A DNA stretch of 64,000 nt from Microtetraspora sp. NBRC 13810 (lineage in GTDB: Bacteria > Actinomycetota > Actinomycetes > Streptosporangiales > Streptosporangiaceae). The notes beneath the pieces are model-generated. The model saw only the letters and a list, made by a program, of their open reading frames with translations. It did not search any database and was not told the DNA's origin. Made by a program: the position numbers and the translations under genes. Shown here piece by piece: positions 52,118 through 62,595 of the stretch (position 1 is the first letter of the stretch; the number at the start of each line of letters is the position of its first letter). Location of the stretch: assembly GCF_030268685.1 (NCBI RefSeq), contig NZ_BSRQ01000007.1, forward strand, positions 248,001 through 312,000, in the 5' to 3' direction.

Positions 52118-53137
52118 GTGAACAGACCGACGATCGCCGACATCGCCCGGCGGGCCGGAGTCTCCAAAGGAGCGGTTTCCTACGCGCTCAACGGGCAGCC
52201 CGGCGTGTCGGAGACGACCCGAGCGCGGATCCGGGCCATCGCCGAGGAGATCGGCTGGCGGCCCAACAGGGCGGCCCTCGCCCTGAACGGCGCCCGCGCC
52301 GACGCCGTCGCCCTGGCAGTGTGCCGCCCGGCCCGCATCCTGGGCGCCGAGCCGTTCTTCATGGAGCTGATCAGCGGTATCGAGGCCGAGTTGTCGGCCC
52401 GGTCCTGCGCGCTGATGCTCCAGGTCGTCGCCGACCACGACGCGGAGGTCGCGGTCTACCGCCAATGGTGGGGCGAGGGCCGCGTCGACGGGGCGATCAT
52501 GGTGGACCTGCACGTCGCCGATCCGCGGGTGGCCGCGCTGTCCGCGCTGGGCATGCCGGTGGTGGTCATCGGTCACCCCTCGGAGGCGGGCGACCTGGTG
52601 CCGGTCTGGTCCGACGACGGCGCCGCCGTACGGGAGACCGTGGAGTATCTCGCGGCCCTCGGCCACCGGCGGGTCGCCCGGGTCGCCGGCCTGCCCCGGC
52701 TGGTGCACACGGTGATCAGGGACCGCGCGTTCGACGCCGTGTGCGCGGAGCTGGGACTGGACGGCCAGGTGACCGTGCACACCGACTACACCGGTGAGCA
52801 GGGCGCGCGGGCCACCCGCAGGCTGCTCAGCTCGCCCCGGCGGCCCACCGCGATCGTCTACGACAACGACATCATGGCGGTGGCCGGGTTGTCGGTCGCG
52901 CAGGAGATGGGGTTGTCCGTGCCCGCCGGCCTGTCGGTCGTCGCCTGGGACGACTCCCCGCTCTCCCAGGTCGTACGGCCCGCCCTCACCGCGCTGACCC
53001 GCGACATCGCCGCCTACGGCGGCCACGCGGCCAGGCTCCTGCTCTCCCTCGTCGCCGGCGAGCAGGCCACCGCCTACGAGGACACGGCCGCCCGCCTCAT
53101 CCCCCGCGGCAGCACCGCTCCCCCACCCACCACGTGA
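52118..53137 (+). CDS. LacI family transcriptional regulator
   Basis: 339 residues from GTG with AAGGGGAGG upstream; the open frame extends earlier without better starts. HTH: RPTIADIARRAGVSKGAVSYALNGQPGVSETTRARI, hinge WRPNRAALALNGARADAVALAV. Effector domain includes PFFMELISGIEAELSA, LGHRRVARVAGLPR, AIVYDNDIMAVAGLSVAQEMG and LSVVAWDDSPLSQVVRPALT. Likely responds to a sugar; the divergent GH2 fragment suggests mannosides once. Followed by the heptanucleotide repeat. Confidence 0.94.
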   Translation: MNRPTIADIARRAGVSKGAVSYALNGQPGVSETTRARIRAIAEEIGWRPNRAALALNGARADAVALAVCRPARILGAEPFFMELISGIEAELSARSCALMLQVVADHDAEVAVYRQWWGEGRVDGAIMVDLHVADPRVAALSALGMPVVVIGHPSEAGDLVPVWSDDGAAVRETVEYLAALGHRRVARVAGLPRLVHTVIRDRAFDAVCAELGLDGQVTVHTDYTGEQGARATRRLLSSPRRPTAIVYDNDIMAVAGLSVAQEMGLSVPAGLSVVAWDDSPLSQVVRPALTALTRDIAAYGGHAARLLLSLVAGEQATAYEDTAARLIPRGSTAPPPTT

Positions 53138-53213
53138 CCCGCCCCCACCCGGCCCGCCCTCACGCGGGCGCGCGCCACCCTCGGGCCCGCCGATTAGCAC
53201 GGCCCGCCCCTCC

Positions 53214-53311
53214 GCCGACAGCGGACAGCGGACAGCCGACAGCCGACAGCCGACAGCCGACAGCCGACAGCCGACAGCCGACAGCGGACAGCGGACAGCG
53301 GACAGCGGACA
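53214..53311. repeat. 7-bp tandem repeat, 14 units (GCCGACA/GCGGACA)
   Basis: Fourteen contiguous heptamers: one GCCGACA, two GCGGACA, seven GCCGACA, four GCGGACA. The two variants are arranged in blocks, as produced by slipped-strand expansion. It lies between the LacI gene and the helicase terminator; non-coding, since units shift frame (7 bp). Confidence 0.97.
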
Positions 53312-53331
53312 GCGGCGGGATGATATGCGGA

Positions 53332-53362
53332 ACGGGCGCCCGGTCATGTGCCGGGCGCCCGT
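53332..53362. terminator. bidirectional terminator
   Basis: Perfect 12-bp stem ACGGGCGCCCGG (53332-53343) with 53351-53362 and a 7-base loop, between the convergent LacI and DEAD-box genes. Confidence 0.8.
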
Positions 53363-53509
53363 CATCGTCCTGCCTTAACCGCTCTCAGCGGCCACCTCGC
53401 GGCACGCGACCCCTGGGGCCGCGATGCCGGACCGGCGCCGAGCGGCGTTCTCACGGCCTGCCGGGGCGGGCGGGCGGGTGAGACGCCGGTGGTGCCGGTA
53501 CGCCGGAGG

Positions 53510-55558
53510 TCAGCGGCCGAAGCGGCGCTCCGGCCTGCCGCGGTCGGCGCGGAAGCCGCTGCGGGTGTCCCTGTCGTCGGTGCGGAAACCGGCCCGGTTG
53601 CCGGGGCCGTCGGAGCGGAAACCGCCACGCCGGGCCCGGTCGCCGGAGCGGTGGGCCCCGTTGTCACGCTCACCCGCCCGGAAACCGCCGTCCCGGTCGT
53701 TCCGGAACCCGTTGTCGGCGCGGAAGCCGTTGTCGTTCCGGAAGCCGTTGTCACCGCGGAACCCGTTGTCCCGGTCGGTACGGAAACCGCCGCGGTCGCC
53801 CCGGTTGTCGAAGCGGGAGTCGCGCCCCCGGAAGCCGTCGCCTCCGCGAGGAGCGTCACCACGGGAGGCGTCACCACGGGGGGCGTCACCACGGGGAGCG
53901 TCACCCCCGCGTGGGGCGTCACCCCCACGGAAGCCCGCGTCGGAACGCCCACCATAGGACCCGCGGTCGTCGGAACGGGCGGCGCCGTACGACCCGCGGT
54001 CGTCGCGGCGGCCGGACCGGAACGGACGCCCGGCGCCGCCGTCGCGGCGGGGGCGGTCCTCGCCGTCCTGGCGGCGGGGGTAGGACTCCCCGTCCTGGCG
54101 GCGCGGGTAGGAGTCGCCGTCGCGCCCGCGGGGGTGCGCGGCGTCCTCGCCGGAGTCACGGCGCGGGCGGCGGTCGCCGTCGAAGCCTTCGTGCCGGCGG
54201 CGCGGACGGCGGTCGGACTGGCCGTCGCGGCGCTGGCGGCGGTTGCCGGTGGGGGCCACCGGCGGCTCCCAGACGGGGATCTCGACGCCGCTCGGCTGCT
54301 GGGCTCCGGCGGCCTCGGCCAGCCGGGGGTGGCCCGGGGTGGCCTTGAGGCGGAACGGCCGGATGCCGGCCTGCCGGGTGAGCTGCTCGGTGGAGCGGCG
54401 CTCGTTCGGCAGCACCAGCGTCATCACGGTGCCGCGCTCGCCGGCGCGGGCCGTACGGCCGCCGCGGTGCAGGTAGCTCTTGGGGTCCTGCGGCGGGTCG
54501 ACGTGCAGCACCAGGCTGACGTCGTCCACGTGGATGCCGCGGGCGGCGACGTCGGTGCAGACCAGGACGTTGATCGCGCCCTCGCGGAACTCCGCCAGGA
54601 TGCGGGTGCGCTGGTTCTGCCGCTTGCCGCCGTGCAGGCCGCCGGCCCGGACGCCGACCCGGGCGAGCTGCTTGACCAGGCGGTCCACGCCGTGCTGGGT
54701 GCGGACGAACAGGATCGTCCTGCCCTCACGGTTGGCGATCTCCGCCGTGATCGGGAACTTGTCGTCCCGGGTGACCTGGAGCACGTGGTGCTCCATGGTC
54801 TCCACCGGCGAGGTGGCCGGGGCGATGGAGTGCGTGACCGGGTCCTGCAGGAAGCGCTTGACCAGCTTGTCCACGTCGCCGTCGAGGGTCGCGGAGAACA
54901 GCAGCCGCTGACCGTCGGTCGGGGTCTGCTCAAGCAGCGCGGTGACGACCGGGAAGAATCCCAGGTCGCACATGTGGTCGGCCTCGTCGAGCACGGTGAC
55001 CCGGACCTCTTCGAGCGAGCACTCGCCCTGCTGGACGAGGTCGGTCAGGCGGCCCGGCGTGGCCACCACGACCTCGACGCCGCGGCGCAGCGCCTCGATC
55101 TGCCGGCCCATCGACATGCCGCCGACGACGGTCTTCATCCGCAGCGACAGTCCCCTGCCGAGCGGTTCGAGCGCGTCGTGCACCTGGAGTGCCAGCTCGC
55201 GGGTGGGCACGAGGATGACGGCCAGCGGGCGGCCGGGCCTGGCCCGGACCCCGGAGATGCGGGCCATGGTGGGCAGGCCGAACGCGAGGGTCTTGCCGGA
55301 GCCCGTCTGGCCGCGGCCGAGGACGTCGGTGCCGGCGAGGATGTCGGGGATGGTGGCACGCTGGATCTCGAAGGGGGCCGTGATGCCCTGCCGCGCGAGG
55401 GCGGCGACCAGCGGCCGGGGCAGGCCCAGCAGGCTGAACTCCGAGGGCCCGGAGCCGCCGGCGTCCGCGGTCCCCTCGGAGGGCTGGGAGGTCTCGGAGA
55501 TCTGCGGCGCGTCGATCGTCTCGGGGGTTTCGGGCAGGACGGCGTCGAGCATCGTCAC
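53510..55558 (-). CDS. DEAD-box RNA helicase with long RG-rich tail
   Basis: 682 residues. RecA core about 40-410: FEIQRATIPDIL (Q motif), GRGQTGSGKT (I), PTRELALQ (Ia), ATPGRL (Ib), VLDEADHM (II), LFSATL (III), then FVRTQHGVDRL, DVAARGIHVDDVSLVLH, HRGGRTARAG (VI). The last 230 residues are Arg/Gly/Asp-rich with short repeats (RGDAPRG, DNGFRGDNGFRND, RRQDGESYP), as in RNA-binding or condensate-forming tails. Likely roles are cold adaptation, ribosome assembly and RNA decay. A 5' region of over 200 bases without genes precedes it, suggesting a regulated leader. Confidence 0.95.
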   Translation of the reverse strand: MTMLDAVLPETPETIDAPQISETSQPSEGTADAGGSGPSEFSLLGLPRPLVAALARQGITAPFEIQRATIPDILAGTDVLGRGQTGSGKTLAFGLPTMARISGVRARPGRPLAVILVPTRELALQVHDALEPLGRGLSLRMKTVVGGMSMGRQIEALRRGVEVVVATPGRLTDLVQQGECSLEEVRVTVLDEADHMCDLGFFPVVTALLEQTPTDGQRLLFSATLDGDVDKLVKRFLQDPVTHSIAPATSPVETMEHHVLQVTRDDKFPITAEIANREGRTILFVRTQHGVDRLVKQLARVGVRAGGLHGGKRQNQRTRILAEFREGAINVLVCTDVAARGIHVDDVSLVLHVDPPQDPKSYLHRGGRTARAGERGTVMTLVLPNERRSTEQLTRQAGIRPFRLKATPGHPRLAEAAGAQQPSGVEIPVWEPPVAPTGNRRQRRDGQSDRRPRRRHEGFDGDRRPRRDSGEDAAHPRGRDGDSYPRRQDGESYPRRQDGEDRPRRDGGAGRPFRSGRRDDRGSYGAARSDDRGSYGGRSDAGFRGGDAPRGGDAPRGDAPRGDASRGDAPRGGDGFRGRDSRFDNRGDRGGFRTDRDNGFRGDNGFRNDNGFRADNGFRNDRDGGFRAGERDNGAHRSGDRARRGGFRSDGPGNRAGFRTDDRDTRSGFRADRGRPERRFGR

Positions 55559-55999
55559 GAAGATTCGTGCCTTTCGATAGAAGTACGCGGCACGTCACTT
55601 CTGCGAAAGGACGAGCCTGGGGCGTGCGGCATCGGGCCGCACTCCTGGAGCACCCACTTGATCGGGTACCGTGCAGCGCCTGCCGGGTATGGCGTCCGGG
55701 CGCTGCGCAAGGCGGGCGACAGCAGTCTACCCGCACAGAGCCAAACTGTGATCAAACCGGCCCGGCCTTCGCAGGGCCGACACCGAGACCGCGCACGTAC
55801 GGTCCCCGCCGGGACCTGATGTGCGGTCAAAGGGAGACAACACTCCCAACCGGACCTTTCTTCCCGGCGAGCACAAGTCTCTCACAGATCATCGTCGCCC
55901 ACTCCCGGGATGGCGGGGTGCCGGGAGTCGCGAGGGCGCGGTGAGCTGGGAACACGGTGAACCCCCGGCTCCAGGGCCGGGGGCTCGCCTGGGCGGCAC
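55559..55999. other. 441-bp intergenic region before the helicase gene
   Basis: No gene supported. The helicase-proximal part is a likely long 5' leader (region 55559-55830), with TTGACC (minus strand) near 55830. A CCCCCGGC stem (55962-55969/55976-55983) just after the sufT end is a possible terminator for the SUF operon. Confidence 0.5.
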
Positions 56000-56392
56000 T
56001 CAGACGTTGAACCCGAGCATGCGGAGCTGCTCGCGGCCGTCGTCGGTGATCTTGTCAGGACCCCACGGCGGCAGCCACACCCAGTTGATCTTCACATCGG
56101 AGACCATCCCGCTCAGCGCGGAGTGCGCCTGGTCCTCGATCACGTCGGTGAGCGGGCAGGCGGCACTGGTCAACGTCATGTCGATGGTCGCGACCGTGCC
56201 GTTCTCCCCCGGGTCGAGGTTGAGGCCGTAGATGAGGCCAAGGTCCACGACGTTGACGCCCAGCTCGGGGTCCACGACGTCCTTGAGCGCCTCCATGACG
56301 TCGTCGGTGCTCATCTCGCCGTCGTAAGCCGTGCCGGAGGCCGGATCGCCGGCCACCGTGGCCGTCGTGGGGGTCTCGACGGGCTTGCTCAT
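56000..56392 (-). CDS. sufT: SufT-type (DUF59/MIP18) iron-sulfur assembly factor
   Basis: 130 residues from ATG with GAGGAG upstream. Core DVMEALKDVVDPELGVNVVDLGLIYGLNLD and MTLTSAACPLTDVIEDQAHSAL, with the reactive Cys in AACPLTD, and WVWLPPWGPDKITDDGREQLRMLGF at the end. Aids late delivery of Fe-S clusters. Last gene of the SUF operon; its start overlaps the sufU end by four bases. Confidence 0.93.
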   Translation of the reverse strand: MSKPVETPTTATVAGDPASGTAYDGEMSTDDVMEALKDVVDPELGVNVVDLGLIYGLNLDPGENGTVATIDMTLTSAACPLTDVIEDQAHSALSGMVSDVKINWVWLPPWGPDKITDDGREQLRMLGFNV

Positions 56393-56826
56393 GCCGTGCT
56401 CCTCACCAAAGCGTCCTTGTAGGCCATCCAGGCCAGCAGCGCGCATTTCACCCGGGCGGGGTACTTGGCCACGCCGGCGAACGCCACCGCGTCGCCCAGC
56501 ACGTCCTCGTCCGGCTCGACCTGACCCCTGCCCTGCAGGAGCCGGGTGAACTCGTCGACCACGCCCAGCGTCTCCTCGACGCTGGAACCGCTGGCCAGCT
56601 CGTACAGTACCGAGGCGGCGGCCTGGCTGATCGAACAGCCCTGACCGTCGTAGGAGACGTCCTCCACCTTGCCGCCGTCACCGAGTTTCACCCGCATGGT
56701 GATCTCGTCACCGCAGGTGGGGTTGACGTGGTGCACCTCGGCGTCGAACGGCTCACGCAGCCCGCGCCCCTGCGGGTGCTTGTAGTGCTCCAGGATCAGC
56801 TCCTGGTACATGGACTCGGTGATCAT
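56389..56826 (-). CDS. sufU: SufU zinc-dependent sulfurtransferase / scaffold
   Basis: 145 residues. Three conserved Cys in NPTCGDEITMRV, YDGQGCSISQAAASVL, and RVKCALLAWMAYKDAL, with the Asp in GDEI, form the zinc site. Receives sulfur from SufS. Downstream of sufS by two bases; overlaps sufT. Confidence 0.95.
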   Translation of the reverse strand: MITESMYQELILEHYKHPQGRGLREPFDAEVHHVNPTCGDEITMRVKLGDGGKVEDVSYDGQGCSISQAAASVLYELASGSSVEETLGVVDEFTRLLQGRGQVEPDEDVLGDAVAFAGVAKYPARVKCALLAWMAYKDALVRSTA

Positions 56827-56828
56827 GG

Positions 56829-58091
56829 TTAGGAGAACACCTTCTGAACATGGTGGAGGCCGCGCACGAGGGCGTCGATCTCGCTCGTGGTGTTGTACAG
56901 ATAGAACGACGCCCTCGTGGTCGCGGGTATTCCGAACCGCAGGTGCAGCGGCCGGGCGCAGTGGTGCCCGACCCGCACCGCGATGCCGAAGGCGTCATCC
57001 AGGATCTGCCCGACATCGTGCGGATGAATCCCGTCCAGCGTGAAGGAGACCGTGGCGCCCCGCTCGTGGGTGTCGCCGGGGCCGATGACCCGCAGGGTGG
57101 GCACCTCGCGCAGGGCGTCCAGCGCGTACGCGGTGAGCTCGCGCTCGTGCGCCTCCACCGCCTCCAGGCCGACCGAGGTCAGGTAGTCGGCCGCGGCGCC
57201 GAGGCCGATGGCCTCCACGATCGGCGGCGTCCCCGCCTCGAACTTGTGCGGCGGCGGGGCGTAGGTCGAGTGGTCCATCCAGACCGCCTCGATCATCTCG
57301 CCGCCGCCGAGGAACGGCGGCATGGCCTCCAGCAGCTCGCCGCGCCCCCACAGCACGCCGATCCCCGAGGGGCCGACCATCTTGTGGCCGGTGAAGGCGA
57401 CGAAGTCGACGCCGAGCGCCGCCACGTCCACCGGGTGGTGCGGGACCGACTGGGAGGCGTCGAGCATCATCAGCGCGCCCACCTCGCGTGCCCGGGCGAG
57501 CACGGCGGCGACCGGGTTGACGGTGCCCAGCACGTTGGACTGGTGGGCGATCGAGACGATCTTCGTCCGCTCGTTGACCAGGTCGCCGATGCCGGACAGG
57601 TCGAGCCTGCCCTCGTCGGTGACCGGGAACCAGCGCAGCGTGGCGCCGGTGCGCCGGGCCAGCAGCTGCCAGGGGACGATGTTGGAGTGGTGCTCCATCT
57701 CGGAGATGACGATCTCGTCGCCGGGCCCCATCCGGAACCGCGGGTCCTCGCCCGCCGGGTTGCCGAAGGCGTAGGCGACGAGGTTGAGCCCCTCCGAGGC
57801 GTTCTTGGTGAAGACCACCTCGTCGCGCGAGGGCGCACCGATGAAGTCGGCCAGCTTGTCCCTGGCCGTCTCGAACGCCTCGGTCGACTCCGAGCCGAGC
57901 GCGTGCATGGCCCTGCCCACGTTGCTGTAGTGCTGGGCGAAGTGCTCGCGCATGGTCTCGATCACCTGCGCCGGCTTCTGCGAGGAGTTGCCGGAGTCGA
58001 GGTAGACGAGCGGGCGGCCGCCGGGCAGCTCGCGGGAGAGGATCGGGAAGTCCTTCCTGATCCTCTCCACGTCGAAGGCGGCCGAGGTCAT
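56829..58091 (-). CDS. sufS: SufS cysteine desulfurase
   Basis: 420 residues, class V PLP enzyme of group II. PLP Lys in FVAFTGHKMVGPSGIGVLWG; catalytic Cys in VRVGHHCARPLHLRF; HHSNIVPWQ and DGIHPHDVGQILDDAFGIA blocks match. Provides persulfide sulfur to SufU. Start overlaps sufC end by four bases (ATGA). Confidence 0.97.
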   Translation of the reverse strand: MTSAAFDVERIRKDFPILSRELPGGRPLVYLDSGNSSQKPAQVIETMREHFAQHYSNVGRAMHALGSESTEAFETARDKLADFIGAPSRDEVVFTKNASEGLNLVAYAFGNPAGEDPRFRMGPGDEIVISEMEHHSNIVPWQLLARRTGATLRWFPVTDEGRLDLSGIGDLVNERTKIVSIAHQSNVLGTVNPVAAVLARAREVGALMMLDASQSVPHHPVDVAALGVDFVAFTGHKMVGPSGIGVLWGRGELLEAMPPFLGGGEMIEAVWMDHSTYAPPPHKFEAGTPPIVEAIGLGAAADYLTSVGLEAVEAHERELTAYALDALREVPTLRVIGPGDTHERGATVSFTLDGIHPHDVGQILDDAFGIAVRVGHHCARPLHLRFGIPATTRASFYLYNTTSEIDALVRGLHHVQKVFS

Positions 58092-58834
58092 GCCGACGCC
58101 TTGACGAAGCGCTCGTAGCCTTCGGACTCGAGCCGGTCCGCGAGTTCGGGCCCACCCTCCTCAACGATCTTGCCGGCGGCGAAGACGTGCACGAACTCCG
58201 GCTTCACGTAGCGCAGGATGCGGGTGTAGTGGGTGATCAGCAGGACGCCGGTGTCGCCGCTCTCCCGGAACCGGTTGATCCCCTCGGAGACGACGCGCAG
58301 GGCGTCGACGTCGAGGCCGGAGTCGGTCTCGTCGAGCACCGCGATCTTCGGCTTGAGCAGCTCGAGCTGGAGGATCTCGTGCCGCTTCTTCTCACCGCCG
58401 GAGAAGCCCTCGTTCAGGTTGCGCTGGGCGAAGGCGGCGTCGATGGCGAGGTTGTCCATGCCGCCCTTCAGCTCCTTGGTGAACTCCCGGAGCTTGGGGG
58501 CCTCGCCGCGCACGGCGGTCACCGCGCTGCGCAGGAAGTTGGACACCGACACGCCGGGCACCTCGACGGGGTACTGCATGGCGAGGAACAGGCCGGCCCT
58601 GGCCCGCTCGTCCACCGGCATGTCCAGCAGGTCCTCACCGTCGAGCAGCACCTGGCCGCCGGTGATGGTGTACTTGGGGTGACCCGCGATGGCGTAGGCG
58701 AGCGTCGACTTGCCCGAGCCGTTCGGGCCCATGATGGCGTGCGTCTCGCCCGACCGGACGGTCAGGTTGACGCCCTTCAAAATCGCCTTGTCGCCGACGG
58801 CGACCTGCAGATCGCGGATCTCAAGGGTGGACAC
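58088..58834 (-). CDS. sufC: SufC ATPase
   Basis: 248 residues from GTG (MSTLEIRDLQVAVGD), with GAAGGAG nine bases upstream; the longer frame upstream overlaps the Rieske gene and is not used. Walker A GPNGSGKST, SufC-type FLAMQYPVEVPGVSVSNFL, signature FSGGEKKRHEILQL, Walker B IAVLDETDSGLD. Drives the SufBCD scaffold complex. Confidence 0.97.
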   Translation of the reverse strand: MSTLEIRDLQVAVGDKAILKGVNLTVRSGETHAIMGPNGSGKSTLAYAIAGHPKYTITGGQVLLDGEDLLDMPVDERARAGLFLAMQYPVEVPGVSVSNFLRSAVTAVRGEAPKLREFTKELKGGMDNLAIDAAFAQRNLNEGFSGGEKKRHEILQLELLKPKIAVLDETDSGLDVDALRVVSEGINRFRESGDTGVLLITHYTRILRYVKPEFVHVFAAGKIVEEGGPELADRLESEGYERFVKASA

Positions 58835-58836
58835 GG

Positions 58837-59169
58837 TTATGACTCCTTCGAGAGCGAGACGTAGACGTCGTCGCCGTCGATCTTCACTTGGTATACGGGC
58901 ACGGGCTTGGTGGCGGGCGGCCCCGTGGGCTTGCCGGTGCGCACGTCGAAGCACGAACCGTGCAGCCAGCACTCCAGGGTGCCGTCGTACACGTCGCCCT
59001 CGCTGAGCTTCACCTCGGCGTGCGAGCACACGTCGTACAGGGCGTGGACGCCGTCGCCGGAGCGGACCAGGGCGACCTGGGTGTCGCCGACCTCCACTCC
59101 GATCACACCCCCCTCGGGGATGTCGCTGACCTTGCAGACCTTCTCGAAGGTCACCTCGGCCTCGCTCAC
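58837..59169 (-). CDS. Rieske [2Fe-2S] ferredoxin-type protein in the SUF operon
   Basis: 110 residues from GTG, overlapping the sufD stop (GTGA). Rieske ligands are visible: CSHAEVKLSEG (C-x-H) and LECWLHGSCFD (C-x2-H). It resembles dioxygenase ferredoxin subunits but its stable place between sufD and sufC in actinobacteria suggests an electron donor or client in cluster assembly. Confidence 0.93.
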   Translation of the reverse strand: MSEAEVTFEKVCKVSDIPEGGVIGVEVGDTQVALVRSGDGVHALYDVCSHAEVKLSEGDVYDGTLECWLHGSCFDVRTGKPTGPPATKPVPVYQVKIDGDDVYVSLSKES

Positions 59170-60299
59170 TTCTCCAGCTCCGCCTCGACCGCGCGGGCGA
59201 CCCGCTCGCGGATCTCCTCGACCTCGATCTTCTCGAGCATCTGGCCGAAGAAGCCCTGGATGACCAGGCGGCGCGCCTCGTCGAAGGGGATGCCGCGGGC
59301 CTGGAGGTAGAAGATGTGCTCGTCCTCCAGCCGGCCGGACGCCGAGGCGTGACCGGCGCCGGCCACCTCGCCGGTGAGGATCTCCAGGTTGGGCACCGAG
59401 TCGGCGCGGGCGCCGTCGGTCAGGAGCAGGTTGCGGTTGAGCTCGTAGGTGTCGGTGCCCTCGGCCTCGACCCTGATGACCACGTCGCCGATCCACACGG
59501 CGTGCGCCCCGTCGCCCTGCAGCGCGCCCTTGTAGGTGACGTTGCTGCGGCAGTTGGGCACGCTGTGGTCGACCAGCAGCCGGTGCTCCAGGTGCTGCCC
59601 GCCGTCCACGAAGTAGATGCCGTTGAGGTCGGCGTCGCCGCCGGGGCCGGTGTAGGAGACCGACGGCGAGAGCCGTACGAGGTCGCCGCCGAGGGTGACC
59701 ACGAAGCTGCGGAAGGTCGCGTCGCGGCCGAGCTGGGCGTGGTGGTGGGAGACGTGCACGGCGTCGTCGGCCCAGTCCTGCAGGCTGACGACCCTGAGCG
59801 TGGCGCCGTCGCCGACGACGAACTCGACGTTGTCGGCGTAGACCGCGCTGCCCTGGTGGTCCAGGACGAGGACCAGCTCGGCCAGCGGCTCCAGCTTGAC
59901 CACGATGTGGCCGTAGGCGGCGCCCTCGCCGGAGCCCTCGGCCTGGCCGCGCAGCGTGACCGTGGTCGGCCTGGACGCGACGGCCTGGGCGGGCACCGTG
60001 ATGACGGTGGCCTTCTCGAAGGAGGCGTAGGCCTGGGCGCTCACCCGGTCGCGCGGCACGTAGGCGGCGCCGACCCGGGGGTCGTCGCGGCCGACGGTCT
60101 CGACGACGACCTCGGGGGCGGGGTCGACCTCCACCACCACGTGGCCGGACCCGGCCGCGGTGCCGTCGTGCAGGCCCTTGAGCCTGCGCAGCGGGGTGAA
60201 CCGCCAGGCTTCCTCGCGGCCGGTCGGCACCTCGAAGTCCGCCGGCTCGTAGGAGGCCCGCTCGTGCAGGGTGGAGAGGGGCTTGGTCTCGAGGCCCAT
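59166..60299 (-). CDS. sufD: SufD scaffold subunit
   Basis: 377 residues. Beta-helix scaffold protein paralogous to SufB. Motifs: FEVPTGREEAWRFTPLRRLKGL at the N-terminus, and NLEILTGEVAGAGHASASGRLEDEHIFYLQARGIPFDEARRLVIQGFF at the C-terminus. ATG is two bases after sufB. Confidence 0.96.
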   Translation of the reverse strand: MGLETKPLSTLHERASYEPADFEVPTGREEAWRFTPLRRLKGLHDGTAAGSGHVVVEVDPAPEVVVETVGRDDPRVGAAYVPRDRVSAQAYASFEKATVITVPAQAVASRPTTVTLRGQAEGSGEGAAYGHIVVKLEPLAELVLVLDHQGSAVYADNVEFVVGDGATLRVVSLQDWADDAVHVSHHHAQLGRDATFRSFVVTLGGDLVRLSPSVSYTGPGGDADLNGIYFVDGGQHLEHRLLVDHSVPNCRSNVTYKGALQGDGAHAVWIGDVVIRVEAEGTDTYELNRNLLLTDGARADSVPNLEILTGEVAGAGHASASGRLEDEHIFYLQARGIPFDEARRLVIQGFFGQMLEKIEVEEIRERVARAVEAELEK

Positions 60300-60301
60300 C
60301 G

Positions 60302-61710
<1,409 letters not shown>

Positions 61711-61714
<4 letters not shown>

Positions 61715-62487
61715 CTTCCGGTCTCCTTGCTCGAATCTTCATTCGAATCGTCGATCGTCATATTCCCGGCTCCGGCCTCCGAACGCGCCCGCCCCGGCGC
61801 CTCGTGAACCGGCCCGCTCTCCCTCACGCCCACCAGCTCGTGAGGGCTCACATGTGTCGTGCACACGCCGTCGCCGTGGGCGATGGTGGCCAGCCGTTGC
61901 ACCGGCGTGCCCAGGATCTCGGCGAACGCCTCGGTCTCGGCCTCGCAGAGCTGCGGGAACGCGACCGCCACGTGCGCCACCGGGCAGTGGTGCTGGCACA
62001 GCTGCTCCCCGCCCAGGTGGGCCTTGCTTGCCGACGCGGCGTAACCGTCGGCGGACAGGGCCTCGGCGAGGACCCGCACCCGCTCGTCGGCCGGCACCTC
62101 GCGCATCGCGGGCATGAGGCGCTCGACCAGCCCCGCGACCTGCGACCGGGCGAACTCCGCGACCGCCTCCTCGCCCAGGCGTCCCGCGAGGAAGCGCAGC
62201 GCGCTGCCCGCGAGGTCGTCGTAGGCGTGCTCGAAGGCGCTGCGCCCGGCGTCGGTGATGGCGAACAGCTTCGCCGGCCGCCCGCGCCCGCGCTGGGCAC
62301 GGGGCCGCGCCGCGCGATGCTCGATCATCTCGTCGGCGAGCAGCGCGTCAAGGTGGCGGCGCACCGCCGCCGGTGTCAGCCCCAGCCGCTCCCCGAGCGC
62401 GGCTGCGGTGACGGGGCCGTGCTCCAGGATCAGCCGGGCGACGCGCGCGCGAGTGCTCTGCTCGGCGCCCGTCTCGGCGTTTCTCAT
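61711..62487 (-). CDS. sufR: SufR, Fe-S-sensing repressor of the SUF operon
   Basis: 258 residues from ATG (GTG at 62505 would add six). Winged helix at about 15-85: [34 protein letters not shown]. The C-terminal Cys set lies in [18 protein letters not shown] and GDGVC, matching SufR cluster ligands. Represses suf when its cluster is intact. Leads the eight-gene operon by overlap with sufB. Confidence 0.95.
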
Positions 62488-62576
62488 CCCGGCCACGTTT
62501 TTCACAACATCAGTGTGACGTATTTCCTTCCCGGCGCACAAACGGTTCTGCGCGATCGGGGAATGTCTTTGCTCAC

Positions 62577-62595
62577 GCAGGTAAGCCTTACCTAA
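62577..62595. promoter_or_regulatory. IdeR/DmdR-type iron box upstream of sufR
   Basis: On the minus strand TTAGGTAAGGCTTACCTGC, 15 of 19 matches to the DtxR-family consensus TTAGGTTAGGCTAACCTAA. It lies about 90 bases ahead of sufR and overlaps the stop codon of the MFS gene. Suggests iron-dependent control of the SUF operon besides SufR. Confidence 0.65.

Noticed and set aside
53214-53311. Possible CRISPR array
   Set aside because: Units are 7 bp and contiguous, with no spacers and no cas genes in the window.
53348-55819. An 823-codon Val/Pro/Thr-repeat open frame on the plus strand
   Set aside because: Antisense of the RG-rich helicase tail, where reverse translation gives Val/Pro/Thr repeats; it lacks a ribosome binding site and domains.
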